64,000 nt of DNA, taken from positions 3,892,501 to 3,956,500 of the forward strand of contig OW051470.1 in assembly GCA_932521025.1 (NCBI GenBank). Direction: 5' to 3'. The position numbers and the translations under genes were made by a program. The notes under the pieces were generated by a model. The model was given only the letters and a program-made list of their open reading frames with translations. It was not told where the DNA came from and searched no databases. Of the stretch, positions 1 to 10,721 are shown one piece after another. How positions within the stretch are numbered: position 1 is the stretch's first letter; the number at the start of each line of letters is the position of its first letter. Origin of the DNA: Oscheius onirici. Taxonomy: Eukaryota; Nematoda; Chromadorea; Rhabditida; Rhabditidae.

Positions 1-90
1 GGAGGATGGACTCTTGCTCCCTCCAATGTCAAAGTCCCCGAAATTGCTCCCGAGTACGGAGAAGATATCGATATTGGTCTATAGAAGAGA
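1..90 (+). CDS. C-terminal end of an unidentified gene (partial)
   Basis: The first 90 bases form an open plus-strand frame that ends at TAG 88-90. The last residues are acidic (EYGEDIDIGL). The piece is too short to assign to a family. It is convergent with the kinase gene that ends at 135. It could also be chance, so confidence is low. Confidence 0.35.
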
Positions 91-134
91 AGAGTTAAGA
101 CTTTTTTGCCTGTACATATCGTTTAGTTGTAATT

Positions 135-2087
135 TCATTCATAAATTTCAAAGAAACCCGCTTTCTCGAGCATGTCAGCCACTTGTACAAAGACGTCTTC
201 CATCTTCGGACGGGCTGAGCTCTCTTCCGACCACATTCTGAATATACGTAGATTAATTAAAAGAAGAATTACTTTTCGATGAGTTGTCTCAACTCGGATG
301 GACATATGCTCTCATCGAAGACTGGTCGTGTTCCTTCTCTGACAGCACTGAGCAGAGCCAGGAACCCGAATCCGTCATGTGGTCGTCTTCGATGAATCAT
401 TTCCCAGAAGGCGATTCCGAGACTGTACACGTCACACTTTTCGTTGTATGACCCCGCCTTTGACTTGGCTACGACTTCCGGAGCCATGTAAATCACGGTT
501 CCGACACTGAACAAAAAGAGGTTAATTCTGGTAATCAAGTAAAACACACTCGGCCGTCATTCCCGCATCCACAGTTGCACAAAGACCGAAATCACTGATC
601 TTGAGTCTTTTGCCCCCATCTCCTAACAACATATTCGCTGGTTTGACGTCTCTGTGAACAAGACGTTTTTTGTGAAGAAAGGCCAATGCTGAAGAGGCCT
701 GTCTACACCAGTTCAACGGCTCGGTAATTGTGTAGTCGTTCTTCATGTTATAGATTGCTAAATGAATTTAAAGAGGAAACGGAAGGACTCTAACCCTCGT
801 GAACAGATCCACACTCCATGTATTCCATGAGTATTCCCAGTGGTTTGTCTCTCTCAGTCGGGGAAGCAAACAAAACGCCTCTGGACTGTACGATGTTTGG
901 ATGAGTCACAGTCTGAAATTTTACGAGACAAATGACGAAATCTTTACTTTGAGCAAGTAACAGAGTTCCCTAGTGGCTGCTGCTTCCCATAATTTGACTC
1001 GTCTGTCGAAATACTTCACTGCTACTCTTCTGAAAAATACTTTTTTAGAATAAACTAAAACAACAATTACCTATAAAACTTTGTAGAGACCAATTGGACG
1101 GAGCCTTGTGATCCTCTCTCCAAATGACGAATGTACACTAGATCTTCGGGATAGAACACTTCCAAATCTTCCTCGACCATTAGCGAATTTCGTTTAAAGT
1201 TTTGAGCATGCTTGGATTGTGAAGCGGGAATGACAGTTGGTGCATCGAGACCCAATGATCGCGAGGATCTGTTCTCCGAGGGTGGTTTGAGGGTTGAGGT
1301 AGATGGGAGACTGGAGGATCGAGGACTGGGAGAATCGTGATCGTGACGGAGAGATGACTCTCTCCTCGGAATAGGAGGCGGAGGTAGTCCTGACAGTGAG
1401 GCAGGTGCTTCCATTGACAGTTTGGCCAGATGTTCTCGAATGATGGTCGAAGTGGGAGCTTCAGAGATGGGTCGAGGCTGAAGAGCGTGAGGCGGAGTAG
1501 GGACGGAACATACCCTCTCACGTTGCAGACCAGCCGACTGTCTGAAAAGGAAGGACAAACATTGTCGAAATGGAATGGGATTACCTGTAGATGACATTCG
1601 TAATGGTAGCTTTTTCGGCGAACAACATTGAATCTGATTCGGGGGAGTGATAAATCATGAACCTGTGAAAAACCTTCTATCTGACGAAGTCTGATGAAAA
1701 AGTTGTCGGCGTTTATTGGAGAGTCAAAACAGAGTTTCAGTCGGTCAAAAGGCTCGATTGGACAGTCGAACATAACATTCCGTCCATCTTCCTCGTCCCT
1801 GGACGGATGAACTTTTCCAGCTCTGAAAAAGTGTCCATGTTTGCCGAAACTCTTCAGCTTTTCAATCCAAAATGGAAGAGAAAAACTAACAATGATACGA
1901 AGAATTTGACGTCGTCTTCGTTCGATAACATCGTGAAAGATGGTCTTGGAAGTCCTCTCTTTAATTGAACTCTGCCTCGAATCGGGGCATGACCTGAAAT
2001 CGGGGCCTGAGTAATAAATTTCGGGGCCTGACCACGACGAATTAGACATGCCGATCCTTGAGCCACTATAATTGGCGGCTGGTTCAT
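135..2087 (-). CDS. TAK1-like (MAP3K7-type) protein kinase
   Basis: Multi-exon serine/threonine kinase of the tyrosine-kinase-like group. The glycine loop reads LERGSQGSVQLV (near 1085-1130). The catalytic loop is HRDVKPANMLL, the metal motif is DFGLCATV, and the P+1 region is GTVIYMAPEV. The tail runs through the GTRP segment typical of TAK1 to a WSEESSARP helix and a stop at 135-137. The hinge WCRQASSALAFLH and EYMECGSVHE also match the TAK1 style. The N-terminal half (about 2087-1130) holds a weakly conserved block and then a Ser/Pro-rich linker; a PB1-like fold is possible but not shown. Introns are 40-75 bases. The start ATG lies only about 140 bases after the tetraspanin stop, so it may be the last gene of an operon. 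In worms, TAK1 relatives act in stress and Wnt/MAPK signalling; the substrate here is unknown. Confidence 0.85.
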
Positions 2088-2213
2088 GTGTGACGTCAGT
2101 TGAAGAGGGTCGAACTGATTGATACGAGTGAAAGGCAGAAGATAACTCTAAACGTAGGACGTAAAGAGAGTGCAGACTGTTTGTGAACGTCGTGACTCAT
2201 TGACCGGAAAGAC

Positions 2214-2219
2214 TTTATT
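2214..2219 (-). terminator. poly(A) signal of the tetraspanin gene
   Basis: AATAAA on the minus strand, about 10 bases after the tetraspanin stop and about 125 bases before the kinase ATG. This is the spacing seen between genes of nematode operons. Confidence 0.6.
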
Positions 2220-2228
2220 CGAGAGAGA

Positions 2229-3523
2229 TCAATAGGATATTTCGTGCTTCCGATGGCCGAAAATGACGACGGAAACACATCCTGTAATAATTTGCAAAAT
2301 GAGCACTCCCAGCATGGAAATTCCGAAGATCATGAGGGTGAAGTCAAGACGATCCCAGACGGAAGAGGAACAGGTCGGGAGATTAGTCATACAGTTCCTG
2401 TTCGGCTCGCCCAAAACGCCACAACAGTCATACTGAAAACTGTTAACTTCTGCTGAAGAAGAAGAACTCACTCGATATTGAATAGCAGCCACATCCTGAG
2501 GACTCAGGGCGTATGATTCTCGCACGTAATCGTAGACTGTCTCTCTTACTGTCGGTCGATAGACTTAACTTACTGGCAAGAAACTAACTTCAAAACTGAC
2601 CAAGTACGAAGATTCCGAGCCCGATTTCTCCGAGAACAAAGAGAAGAAGGGCTCCAAAATAGGCTGCCAGAAGGGCACGAGACGAAGCCGCAGCTCCGAG
2701 TAGACCAGCAAAGCCAGTCAGAGCTAGGCCGGCCGAAAAAGCCACGATGACCCAGAAGGAGGCGAGGATCTAAAACCGATTTACTTTTTTTTTCATCAGA
2801 GTCGCCTACACCAGTTCTCATATCGTCTTTTATCCCACTGAGTGGCTCAGGATCATCTTCTCGTTTGATGTTTCTTCGTAGTTCTGCTTCGAAAGACGAA
2901 TCGGCCCGGATCCAGATGGCCAGAGCGAGAACGGCCAGCGAAACCAGCTGAAATGATATAATTGGTATCTCAAAATCTCTTTTGTGTAGTATACATTATT
3001 GTTGACGACAAAAACTCGTAGTAGCAACTACTCAGTGCTAGCAAGTGTTGTCCAGAAACCAAACTCATCACCTCCCGTAATCGGTCAATGCTGATAATCA
3101 GACTACAGTCAAGCTCATCTTCAACGTATTCAAGCTGACGCAGCAGATCCAGGTAATGCTCAAGGGCTAGTAAGTCGTTCACTACTAGATCTTTCAGGGC
3201 AGAACGACTGTGAACAGTCTAGTTGGAATATTTTAATGTAAGGAAATTTCCTGTTTAATTGACTTATGCGTGGGAGAAATCAGGGTGAGATCAGGTAAAT
3301 ATTGACTGCGCTTCAAGGTTTGATTTAATGATTTCTCCAATTCTCTCAAAGAATTATCATATATTCATAGTTGAACTCTAGGCTACACTAGGTCGTTTAG
3401 ACTCATTCAAAAGCGAAAACGTGAAGAGGATCAAACAAAGGTAAATGATATGAAAAACTCACGACCATGATAAGATTTAGGACGAATACGAAAACTCGAG
3501 AGCAGCAGAGACAACAGCCCATG
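2229..3523 (-). CDS. Tetraspanin-like four-pass membrane protein
   Basis: The start MGCCLCCSRVFVFV has the palmitoylation-type cysteines and first membrane helix of tetraspanins. The helix continues across an intron into VSLAVLALAIWIRAD. Helices 2 and 3 lie at about 2580-2770 (LALTGFAGLLGAAASSRALL and a GEIGLGIFVLVSF end). The large loop carries YDCCGV and further cysteines. The last helix (LMIFGISMLGVLILQIITG) is followed by a short tail and a stop at 2229. The loop exon holds a 39-base intron. The first intron (about 3470-2952) is unusually long and holds a same-strand open frame of 70 codons. Tetraspanins organise membrane protein assemblies at the cell surface and in endosomes; partners cannot be read from sequence. 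The gene sits 142 bases after the protease stop. Confidence 0.85.
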
Positions 3524-3660
3524 ATGGAAAAAGACACCACTCGTAATAAGGTGTTCTGGATATGTTTGCTCCTACGGGCCGGAAGGTGGCGCTGTTTGTC
3601 TTTGATCCGTATAGCCGGGGATTGGCGAAGAAATGACTGAGTTCTTTTAAACTGACTCAA

Positions 3661-3667
3661 CTTTATT
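3661..3667 (-). terminator. poly(A) signal overlapping the protease stop codon
   Basis: The stop TAA and the AATAAA signal share bases (TAATAAAG on the minus strand). The next gene starts 142 bases further on. Confidence 0.55.
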
Positions 3668-6146
3668 ACCGGAATGGCAGAAGACCCGTACTGTGTATCA
3701 CAGGAAACGAAAGACGGAAAGAAAAAGGACTAGCGAAATGACACGGGATGGAGAAACACAGGGCTCGGGGAGAGACTCATCGCCTATTGGAAAGGGATAT
3801 TCGACCGGTGGAAGACAGTGTGAGCAGAAGGAGGAACAAGCAGGACACAGAAGAGAACCCTCTCTCAACCAACCGTCAACGATCTGACTGATGTAGATCA
3901 GTTGACCTGAAGTGACTGTTTATAAAGGAACAAATGACGAACAAACCTTCTCGACCACAGGGATAGAGAGTCGAGTTGTAGACTCCGACGTAAAGAGTAT
4001 CATTCTCACATTTCTTCTCATAGCAGCCGGCCATGTAGTGACTGATTACTCGCATTCGACCACATTGTCTCTCTGTCCATGGCTTGGGAAAGTCGAAACA
4101 CATAGAATCGGGTCCATAGACTTCGAGAATGTCTTCTCCGTCTCTGTTGTTGCCTTCGAGCTCACAACGAGAGTCTCTCCGAGTGGAATTATTAGATAAC
4201 TTCCACTCGAACTCTTGACTATAAGGACAGAAATCAGCCAATTCGACTGCTCCTCCGTAATAGGAAGCTCCTTCAGACGAGACTCCGGGCAAATGTTTGA
4301 AGTAGCGGAACTGGTGAGGGAGAGACTTCTTGTATGGGATTAGATTGCAGAGGGCGAGAGAATCTCTCTCGGTGGTACATCTGGTCACAGCCAGAGACTT
4401 CTTGCCGTCATGTTTGATCTCGTCACAGAAGGGAAATGATGAGAAACCTCTGAACAAGATGTTGCTAAAGAAATAGTGGAAAACATGCAATTCTTTCCTA
4501 GTTCTGATCCATTCTCCACAGCTTCTTTTGACAAAGTCACAGCCAAGATTCTGACCCCAATGCAATGTCTCTGCTATTCTGAAACAGGATACATTACAAT
4601 CAAAAACGAATACTCACGAGTAGTCAGGATCATACCAGCCAGAGTCTTCCAAAAGAGCTAAAGTGACTCTCGAATAAACTGGATTCTGAGTATGAGTCCC
4701 AGCCATGGCTTCATTCTCGAAAATCCTCTTCTCCCAGTGAGTCAGAGCTGTTCCTTCTCCGCCCTGATTCTCCAGCTCGGCCCCTTCGAGAGTCGAACAA
4801 CCAAAGTGTTTGCGAGCTTCCTCTTTAACTCTCGGAGTGACTAGCATGTGAACTGGATGGACTACGACACTCCCGTCGTCGGTCGTCTGCCATTTGTCTC
4901 TCAAGATTGTGTCCACAGTGTTCCTATCCCAGTCATAATAGCCCGACTGTCTGTTAAGTGAAGTTGGTTTTCCGTATCTATTTCTAAAATAGCTTGACAC
5001 TTAAAAGGATTGATAACTCTCACCTCTTTGTTCTTGGATTCCCATTTTCATCTCGGAAGAAGGCGAAGAGACCGACTGAGAACCCGAGAGCATGAAGAAT
5101 CTCGTGCTTGACCGTCGAGGAAAGAATCTCTCGGTCGTGGTCATGAGTCGAGAGTGATTCTGGACAGAGGTTCACATGACCGGCTACAGGTCGGTCCAGC
5201 TCAGATTCTTGCTGACAATGTGCAGCATATGCCAGAGTGTCTGGATTCTCACATCTAGATTGACACATACAAATTATCGAGTAAATACAAACCTCTTGGT
5301 GTTTCTGGCTGTCACATATAGGACGAAGTCGGCATTGGGAACTCCTGATCCAATTTCGCCCGAGTTATGACAGTCATTGGCCGAGAGACAGTAGGAACAG
5401 TCCTGAAAGAAGTCTGAATGTAGCCAAAAATAGAGCATACCAAAAGATGTTCTGAAGGGACGACGGCCTCTCCACAGGTCGTTGTCTCTTTGCATCCCTT
5501 GTCACACGCTACTGATCTTTTCTCTGACCGAAAGTAGTAGTACGAAGAGACGCATTTCCTTCTTAATCGTAGTGGCGCTATCGAAGGATTGCGCACATTC
5601 ACTGCACTCTCCCAAAAACCAGCTGCGTCGGGGAGAAGAGAACTCTAAAAGGAGGACAGATTAAATGAGCTGGAAAAAAGTGAACAAACATTGATATAGA
5701 GCTGTTTGTCCGAAGAGAGTTTTTGGACCGACTCGTCGTAATGGAGGTAGATTCGAAGTCTGTTCGAGACGGAGCGACGGACTCGCTCTCCTTCAGGAGA
5801 CTTCTCCAATGGAACATTCAAGAGGATTTCTTCGATTGGAGGTACCTGGAAGTGCAGCCAATTAGTCTGTTTGTCCTGTCATGCCAATTATCGCGGAACC
5901 TTTGCTCTCTATGACCATAATCCCATAGAGGCGAGCAGTCCCGTTAATCCGTGACGAGTGTTTTGCTGATCGCCAAACAGCGGCATCGGGTTACTGGTCG
6001 GACTGTACGCAACTCTCGAGAAGTCATTGACGAAAGAGTGTGAATTATGCAGCAGAGAACAGCTGTCTGACCTGATAGGAACATGGGAGGGTGAGTGAGG
6101 ATGGAAGATGGAGGAACAGCAGCAGAGCCGTTGACCACAAGCTCAT
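3666..6146 (-). CDS. Leishmanolysin-like zinc metalloprotease (peptidase M8)
   Basis: Zinc-site motif HEILHALGF (near 5090-5110) with the downstream methionine region NEAMAGTHTQNPVYSRVTLALLEDSGWY, diagnostic of family M8. Upstream exons give the family block RRSVSNRLRIYLHYDESVQKL and a Cys-rich stretch (CDKGCKETTTCGEAVV). Downstream exons give a Cys-rich C-terminal domain ending PACSSFCSHCLPPVEYPFP and a stop at 3666-3668. The chosen start, ATG 6144-6146, opens a good signal peptide (MSLWSTALLLFLHLPSSL), consistent with secretion or surface anchoring. The exon joining the signal peptide to the conserved part (5860-6080) is not resolved. AATAAAG overlaps the stop codon. Relatives (LMLN/invadolysin) act in cell migration and adhesion. 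It heads a row of three closely spaced minus-strand genes. Confidence 0.85.
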
Positions 6147-6957
6147 CGGCACATCTGAAAAGGTCAATCAATCTGGATTCAATTAAAAACGAAATCTGGT
6201 CGTCGAGATAAGCCGAGATCTCTCACTTGACACAAAACGGGCGCTTTTTCAAGCGCAGGGAATGAGGAAGAGAGCAGTCAAGGACAGCCGGCAGCCGATG
6301 AATATTCGGTTAGGGAACAGCCTCAATTATAGGGCGGAACGTCAATTATTCGAGAAGGGGAGGTCTCTTTCGAACAAACTTGACCCGCTAAGCGGCTTTG
6401 CTAGGGAGAGAGGCGAGAACTATTAGGAGGGAGGGAACCTCCTTTGGGAGTAGATGCAAATGAGCTGAGAGTGACAGCAGACTGACGGTTGTTCGGATGA
6501 GGACAAGACAAACACGGTCGGCCGAAAGGAGTCGCGGGAGAGAGCGAACGGGTGTCCCTTGGTCGGTCAAGGCTGACCAATGACACACATACCGATTACA
6601 CACATTTGATCTGATCAGGTGCAATCAAGGTTCATCCGTGGTCACAGATTGATGCTCTTGTTCCTTTGAGAAGTGAAATCTATTCAAAAATGAGAAATAG
6701 GTTGCCTGAACATGGCCTAGAAGCGGGCAATCGATAGCTCCGTGGCGTGGGAGCTGAGGACTAATTCCAGTGGAAAAATAACAAAGCAGAGAGGTGTCCA
6801 AGAGACTGCAGATGGTCCTACGGAGAGTGTTACCATATGGACTGAAAGAGACGGTCAAGTCTCTTGAGAGAGACCTTCGGAAATAGGAATAATTAGGAAA
6901 AAAAGATAAAACGAGATTCTAGGCACTGTTTATTGTCAAAAAAGTACAGGCCGTAAT
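6147..6957. other. Intergenic, no gene seen
   Basis: Short overlapping frames occur on both strands but none shows splice-supported continuity or a recognisable domain. The right end holds an AATAAA (minus strand, near 6929) for the next gene. The left part is the likely upstream region of the protease gene. Confidence 0.5.
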
Positions 6958-8027
6958 CTAAGCATTGTTGTGATGAATAGCTTCCTCCAGAGCCTTGATC
7001 TTCTCCTCCTGAGCCTGTCCCTTGAGGATAGCCGAGTTGAGCATTCCGATCGTGCGCAGAAGTGTGTCAACCAGAATATCCAGACGGTCTCTGCTCCTAT
7101 CCAGCTGACTTCCGTGCAGGATCAGAATCTCCTCCAGCATCTGCATCTTCTTGGCCATCTCCAGCGGAATTGTCTCATTGGAAGCGACCGGGGTGTCCGA
7201 GACGGCCGTCTGGATGGAAGTGTCCAGAGTCTGAGCCGAAGCATCTTTCCAGCAGCTCTTCAGACTGTTGAACGACTTGGGACTCCAGTTGTAGGAACGG
7301 TACGGAGTGCGCTCGAGCTGAGTCAGAGTAGCAGGAGAATGAGCTGTCGAGACATGAGAGGTCGAGATGGCAGTCTTCAGATCGGAACAAGATTTCTTGT
7401 AGGGAGAGAAACGGCTCGCTGCCCTGATGGGACTAGGATCCAACAATCCCCAGTCATCACTCACGTCCAGATCGATGGCCGTCGAGTAGGACAGACGCGA
7501 CATCTTCTGCATGGAGCGAGGAGTGGGACGATTCGGAGTCTTGAAGCTCGAAGGCGCAGCCATCTGAGAACATTCAGTCTTGAGAGGAGTCGGAAGATCC
7601 TTGACCGTCGTCGGGCTACTCTCGTCAGCCGTCTGGAGAGAAGCCGATTCCTTGTCGGTGGTGAGACGAGCCGTGCTGACAGGAGTCGTCTGGAGAGAAG
7701 AGCTCAGAGGAGTGAACGGGACGGCAGTCCTGAGCCAGGGAGTTCTCGTACGGGTGTTCGGGAATCTCGTAGTCTAAAGACTTGTTTTGTGATAAAAGAC
7801 AAAAGATTACTGACCGGAGTGAATTCTTCGGCCGTCTTGAGGAACGATCTCTCAGTGTTGTGAAGAGTGGAGAGCTCGGATGTCTTCGGAAGAGCAGTCG
7901 AAGGCGTCTCAACAGCTGTCTGGAGAGGAGTCGATTCGTCAGCCGTTCGAAGGAGCGTAGAGTTGGGAGGAGAGCTGGTAGAACAGCTCGATTCGGGCAA
8001 AGTCTTGTCCATGTAGGTCTCGTCCAT
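6958..8027 (-). CDS. Ser/Thr-rich protein with C-terminal coiled coil, unknown function
   Basis: Two exons joined by a 39-base intron at about 7775-7813 (GTCAGT...TTTAG) give a protein of roughly 340 residues. The N-terminal part repeats a short unit of the type LxTAxES/LKTAEEFTP (LRTADESTP, LQTAVETPS, LKTAEEFTP, LQTADESSP). These are rich in TP and SP sites, which suggests phosphorylation. The middle holds aromatic Ser-rich stretches (TPYRSYNWSPKSF). The last 70 residues (LEMAKKMQMLEEILILHGSQ onward) are a heptad-like helix with few breaks. No family was recognised. The repeated TP motifs plus coiled coil would suit a cytoskeletal or centrosomal scaffold, but this is a guess. Confidence 0.75.
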
Positions 8028-8200
8028 CCTTGGTCGCTTCGGAAGATACTATGAACTCGAAGTTTGTGTCAAAGCCAGAAAAGTTTCTCAAAGTAACAGA
8101 TTACCGTTTGCAATGAACTTTTCAAACAAAAAGTATTTTTTTTGAAAAGGTAATAAAAATTTAATCAAATTGAAACGTCTGTTCTAGTAGCTGGTCGGCG

Positions 8201-9237
8201 ATGGAACTACTCGACAGGAATCTACTCGAATCGGAAGAAGAACGTCTACCCTTTCATCGTAGGAGAGTGATCAACCCGCGTTTCCTTCCAAAAGTGAAGC
8301 AGACGTCGTCGAAGAAGGAACAGCTGCTGCATCCTGAAGATCTGCTGCGTGAGAGATGGTTCATCAAAGGTCTGATCGGTCAAGGCGGCTACGGAGAGAT
8401 CTACTTGGCTCTGGATGTGCGACAGACGGAGGAAGTGGCCATCAAGACGGAACTTCGGACTCGAAGAAACAAGACCAGCAAACGGATGATCCTGGAACAG
8501 CGAGTTCTCCTTCGTCTCCAAGGTCGTCCTCATGTTCCCAAAATGCTCGCTTCGGGTCATTCGGATCGGATGAACTTCATCGTCATGGAACTGCTGAGTC
8601 TCAATGTGGGCGATCTGAAGAAACAGTCGCCGGTGAAGAGACTCAGTCGCTCTACTGTCGGTCGTATCATGCAACAGGCCATTGCCGGTCTTCGCGACAT
8701 CCACACCATCAACTATCTTCACAGAGATGTCAAACCGGCCAACATGTGTTTCGGAGTGACTACGAGGACTCGCCACGTCCTGATGCTCGTCGACTTTGGT
8801 CTCGTTCGCAAGTTTCGCAAATTGGACGGCTCTCTTCGTCCTCAGAGAAGAAAGCCCGGATTCCGCGGCACTCTTCGCTACGTCTCCATCAGAGCTCACG
8901 ACAAGTTGGAGCAGTGTCCGGCCGACGACTTGGCCTCTCTGATGTACTCGGGAGTCGAACTGTTTGTCGGAGACTTGCCCTGGAAGTTGGGCTCACAGTA
9001 ACGATGTGAGAAAGGCCAAAATGCAGCTGATGGACGAAAACGGCTACATGAGTCTGATGCCAAGAGGATTCCAGGAAATGTCGATGGCTATCAGCAGTCT
9101 CGGACCGGAAGAGGAACCCAACTACGCATTGATCCAAGGATTGCTGGCTGATATGGTAGCTGAGTGATCCCTACGACTGGGAGACTCCCGAATGGAGAGA
9201 GTGCTTCGAGGCTCCTCCAAACCAAATCGAAAACTGA
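8201..9237 (+). pseudogene. TTBK-like (CK1 family) kinase with two frame breaks
   Basis: Intronless kinase with all core motifs: GQGGYGEIYLA, VAIKTE, HRDVKPANMCFG, DFGLVRKF, and the TTBK-type segment GTLRYVSIRAHDKLEQCPADDLASLMY. After LPWK, near 8990, the frame meets TAA, yet coding continues one frame over (NDVRKAKMQLMDENGYMS). Near 9156 it shifts again to the typical ending DPYDWETPEWRECFEAPPNQIEN and TGA at 9235-9237. No intron of plausible size explains either shift. The catalytic part is intact, so this is either recent decay, two assembly errors, or a truncated active kinase. TTBK-like kinases are greatly expanded in nematodes and often serve the male germ line; that role is inferred from the family only. 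Confidence 0.7.
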
Positions 9238-9249
9238 CTATAAACCCTG

Positions 9250-9675
9250 CTATATTCTACTGTCTATCAACTTTTGTTCCTTCTGTATCCGTTGATCTTT
9301 CAACTGTTTTAGTTCTTCTTCCAGACGAACCAGCTCCTCAGTCCTAGAATCTCCTTCTTGTTTGCATCGAACTAACTTACAGTTGCTCAACTTTCCTCTC
9401 CTTGTCGTTCTTCTCGTTCAACTCTTTTCTCTTCTTTGTCAGTTCAGCTCCAATCTTCTCAGTTTCCGTTTCAAGAAAACATGCCTCTTTAGCAAAGTTT
9501 GGATACCTGGAATGATTTTCAAGAAGAGACAACCAATTTACTTTTCAAAGAATTCATTGTTCCTGACCATCTTCTGATTGACAGCATCGACAGTTCCCAC
9601 GAGATCTCTCAGCGTTTCTGTCTTCTCTTCGACGCTCTTCTTTGCTTCGTCTAGCCAGCAATCCAGAACAGACAT
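9250..9675 (-). CDS. Small coiled-coil protein, unknown function
   Basis: Three exons give about 117 residues: MSVLDCWLDEAKKSVEEKTE, then VDAVNQKMVRNNEFFEK, a 36-base intron, PNFAKEACFLETETEKIGAE, a 37-base intron, and a charged tail TEELVRLEEELKQLKDQRIQ ending at TAG 9250-9252. Both introns are in phase with the flanking exons. The protein is almost wholly helical with heptad spacing and no membrane segment. The size and the coiled coil running to the end resemble small kinetochore or spindle subunits (Spc24/25 class), but no diagnostic residue supports that, so I leave it unnamed. Confidence 0.65.
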
Positions 9676-9842
9676 TTGGACGTAGGACTAGGAGGTGAGG
9701 AGAATGACGTTCACGGTTCAACGAGCGGATGGATACGCACGCCCATAAGTCAAGATTTGATCCGAATGTGCTAACAAAAAAAGATAGATTCAACAGAGAG
9801 GATTTCATTCGAACAGATTTGACAGAATTGATAAGGAGATGT

Positions 9843-10721
9843 CTACTTGCGTCCGGCCCAGGCGTAGAACTGCTTGCGTTTGTCCATCTGTCCTTCGCTC
9901 CTCTTTCCGGCCCAAGCGTAGAATCTAAATTTTGCTTTAATTGTATGAAGATGGATAGACTGACTGCTTGCGTTTCTCTCCGATGTCCTTGGGTCCGTAG
10001 ACGGAGTCGAAGGACCGCTTGGCGTCTTCCCACGCATAGAATCTCTTCATCTGAAAAAGGGTCATTTACGGGAGGGCTAATCGGTCGAGCAATTGAAACA
10101 GATCACCCCATTGAGGAAATGGCTGAGTCTTGAGCAAAAGACTTCTCTCTAGTCTAATTTTCAAATCGTAGAGTCGTAAACGGAATAAACGTCTGTCTGG
10201 AGCCCATAACGTTAGAGCTCGTGAATTGGAGGAACCACCTCGAAGAGAGCGTTGCCAAGCAGCCCGTCTCCTCCCACGAAAATGATTGCAAAAAATGCAA
10301 AGAAGAGAGGACAAGAAATGCAAAGAATCACTCAGCCCCATCAAGGCTAATATGATGGGGCTCTCTCACGACCATTCGGGGAATCTTTCTTGATTTCTTA
10401 TTATCTTGTTTCTGGGGGTGCCTGGGAATTCTAGTGAGTAGGAGCTCTCACGGATGTACCAGACTATCGGATCCGTGGGATCCGGCGAAAGTACAAGCTC
10501 ATGAACCCCCCACTGCCAGACGAGACCAGACTCTCGTACCAGAGGCTATGTTATTTGCTCTTCCTGTTGTGAGAATAAGAGTAAGAACGAACCATGGCAC
10601 GAAGATCGTCGTCTGGACGAGCAGCTGGTGTAGGTTGCTCCTGTTCCTCCGAACGTACAGTCATGATCATTCCAAGGCAGAGAAGGAAGAGGACCGAGAG
10701 GTGAGAGCCAGAGAACATCAT
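9843..10721 (-). CDS. Neuropeptide precursor with repeated FYAW peptides
   Basis: Exons 10050-9965 and 9924-9843, joined by a 40-base intron in phase, encode KRFYAWEDAKR, SFDSVYGPKDIGEKR, KQFYAWAGKR, SEGQMDKR, KQFYAWAGRK and stop. Two copies of QFYAWAG followed by KR or RK predict the amidated peptide QFYAWA-amide. A third, variant copy is FYAWED. Dibasic sites separate every unit, as in processed neuropeptide precursors. The 5' exon is uncertain. The best candidate is 10721-10593: MMFSGSHLSVLFLLCLGMIM signal peptide and an acidic spacer (SEEQEQPTPAARPDDDLRAM), with a GT donor in the same phase. That join needs a 540-base intron, long for this region. I do not recognise the FYAW motif as a named family. 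Confidence 0.7.
10334..10362. repeat. Short perfect hairpin
   Basis: Ten-base arms AGCCCCATCA and TGATGGGGCT around a 9-base loop. It lies in the proposed first intron of the neuropeptide gene. It is too short for a microRNA precursor as seen; function unknown. Confidence 0.5.

Noticed and set aside
1180-2049. 289-codon single-frame reading of the kinase 5' part
   Set aside because: It reads through introns; the spliced model with the GTTAGT donor near 1890 and the CAG|GTAATC donor near 1590 keeps the kinase frame better.
6970-7863. 297-codon plus-strand frame
   Set aside because: It mirrors the minus-strand Ser-rich coiled-coil gene, which has the intron and helix signals; the Arg/Ser-rich translation is the usual antisense shadow.
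8246-8899. 217-codon minus-strand frame
   Set aside because: Antisense to the TTBK-like kinase whose motifs are all on the plus strand.
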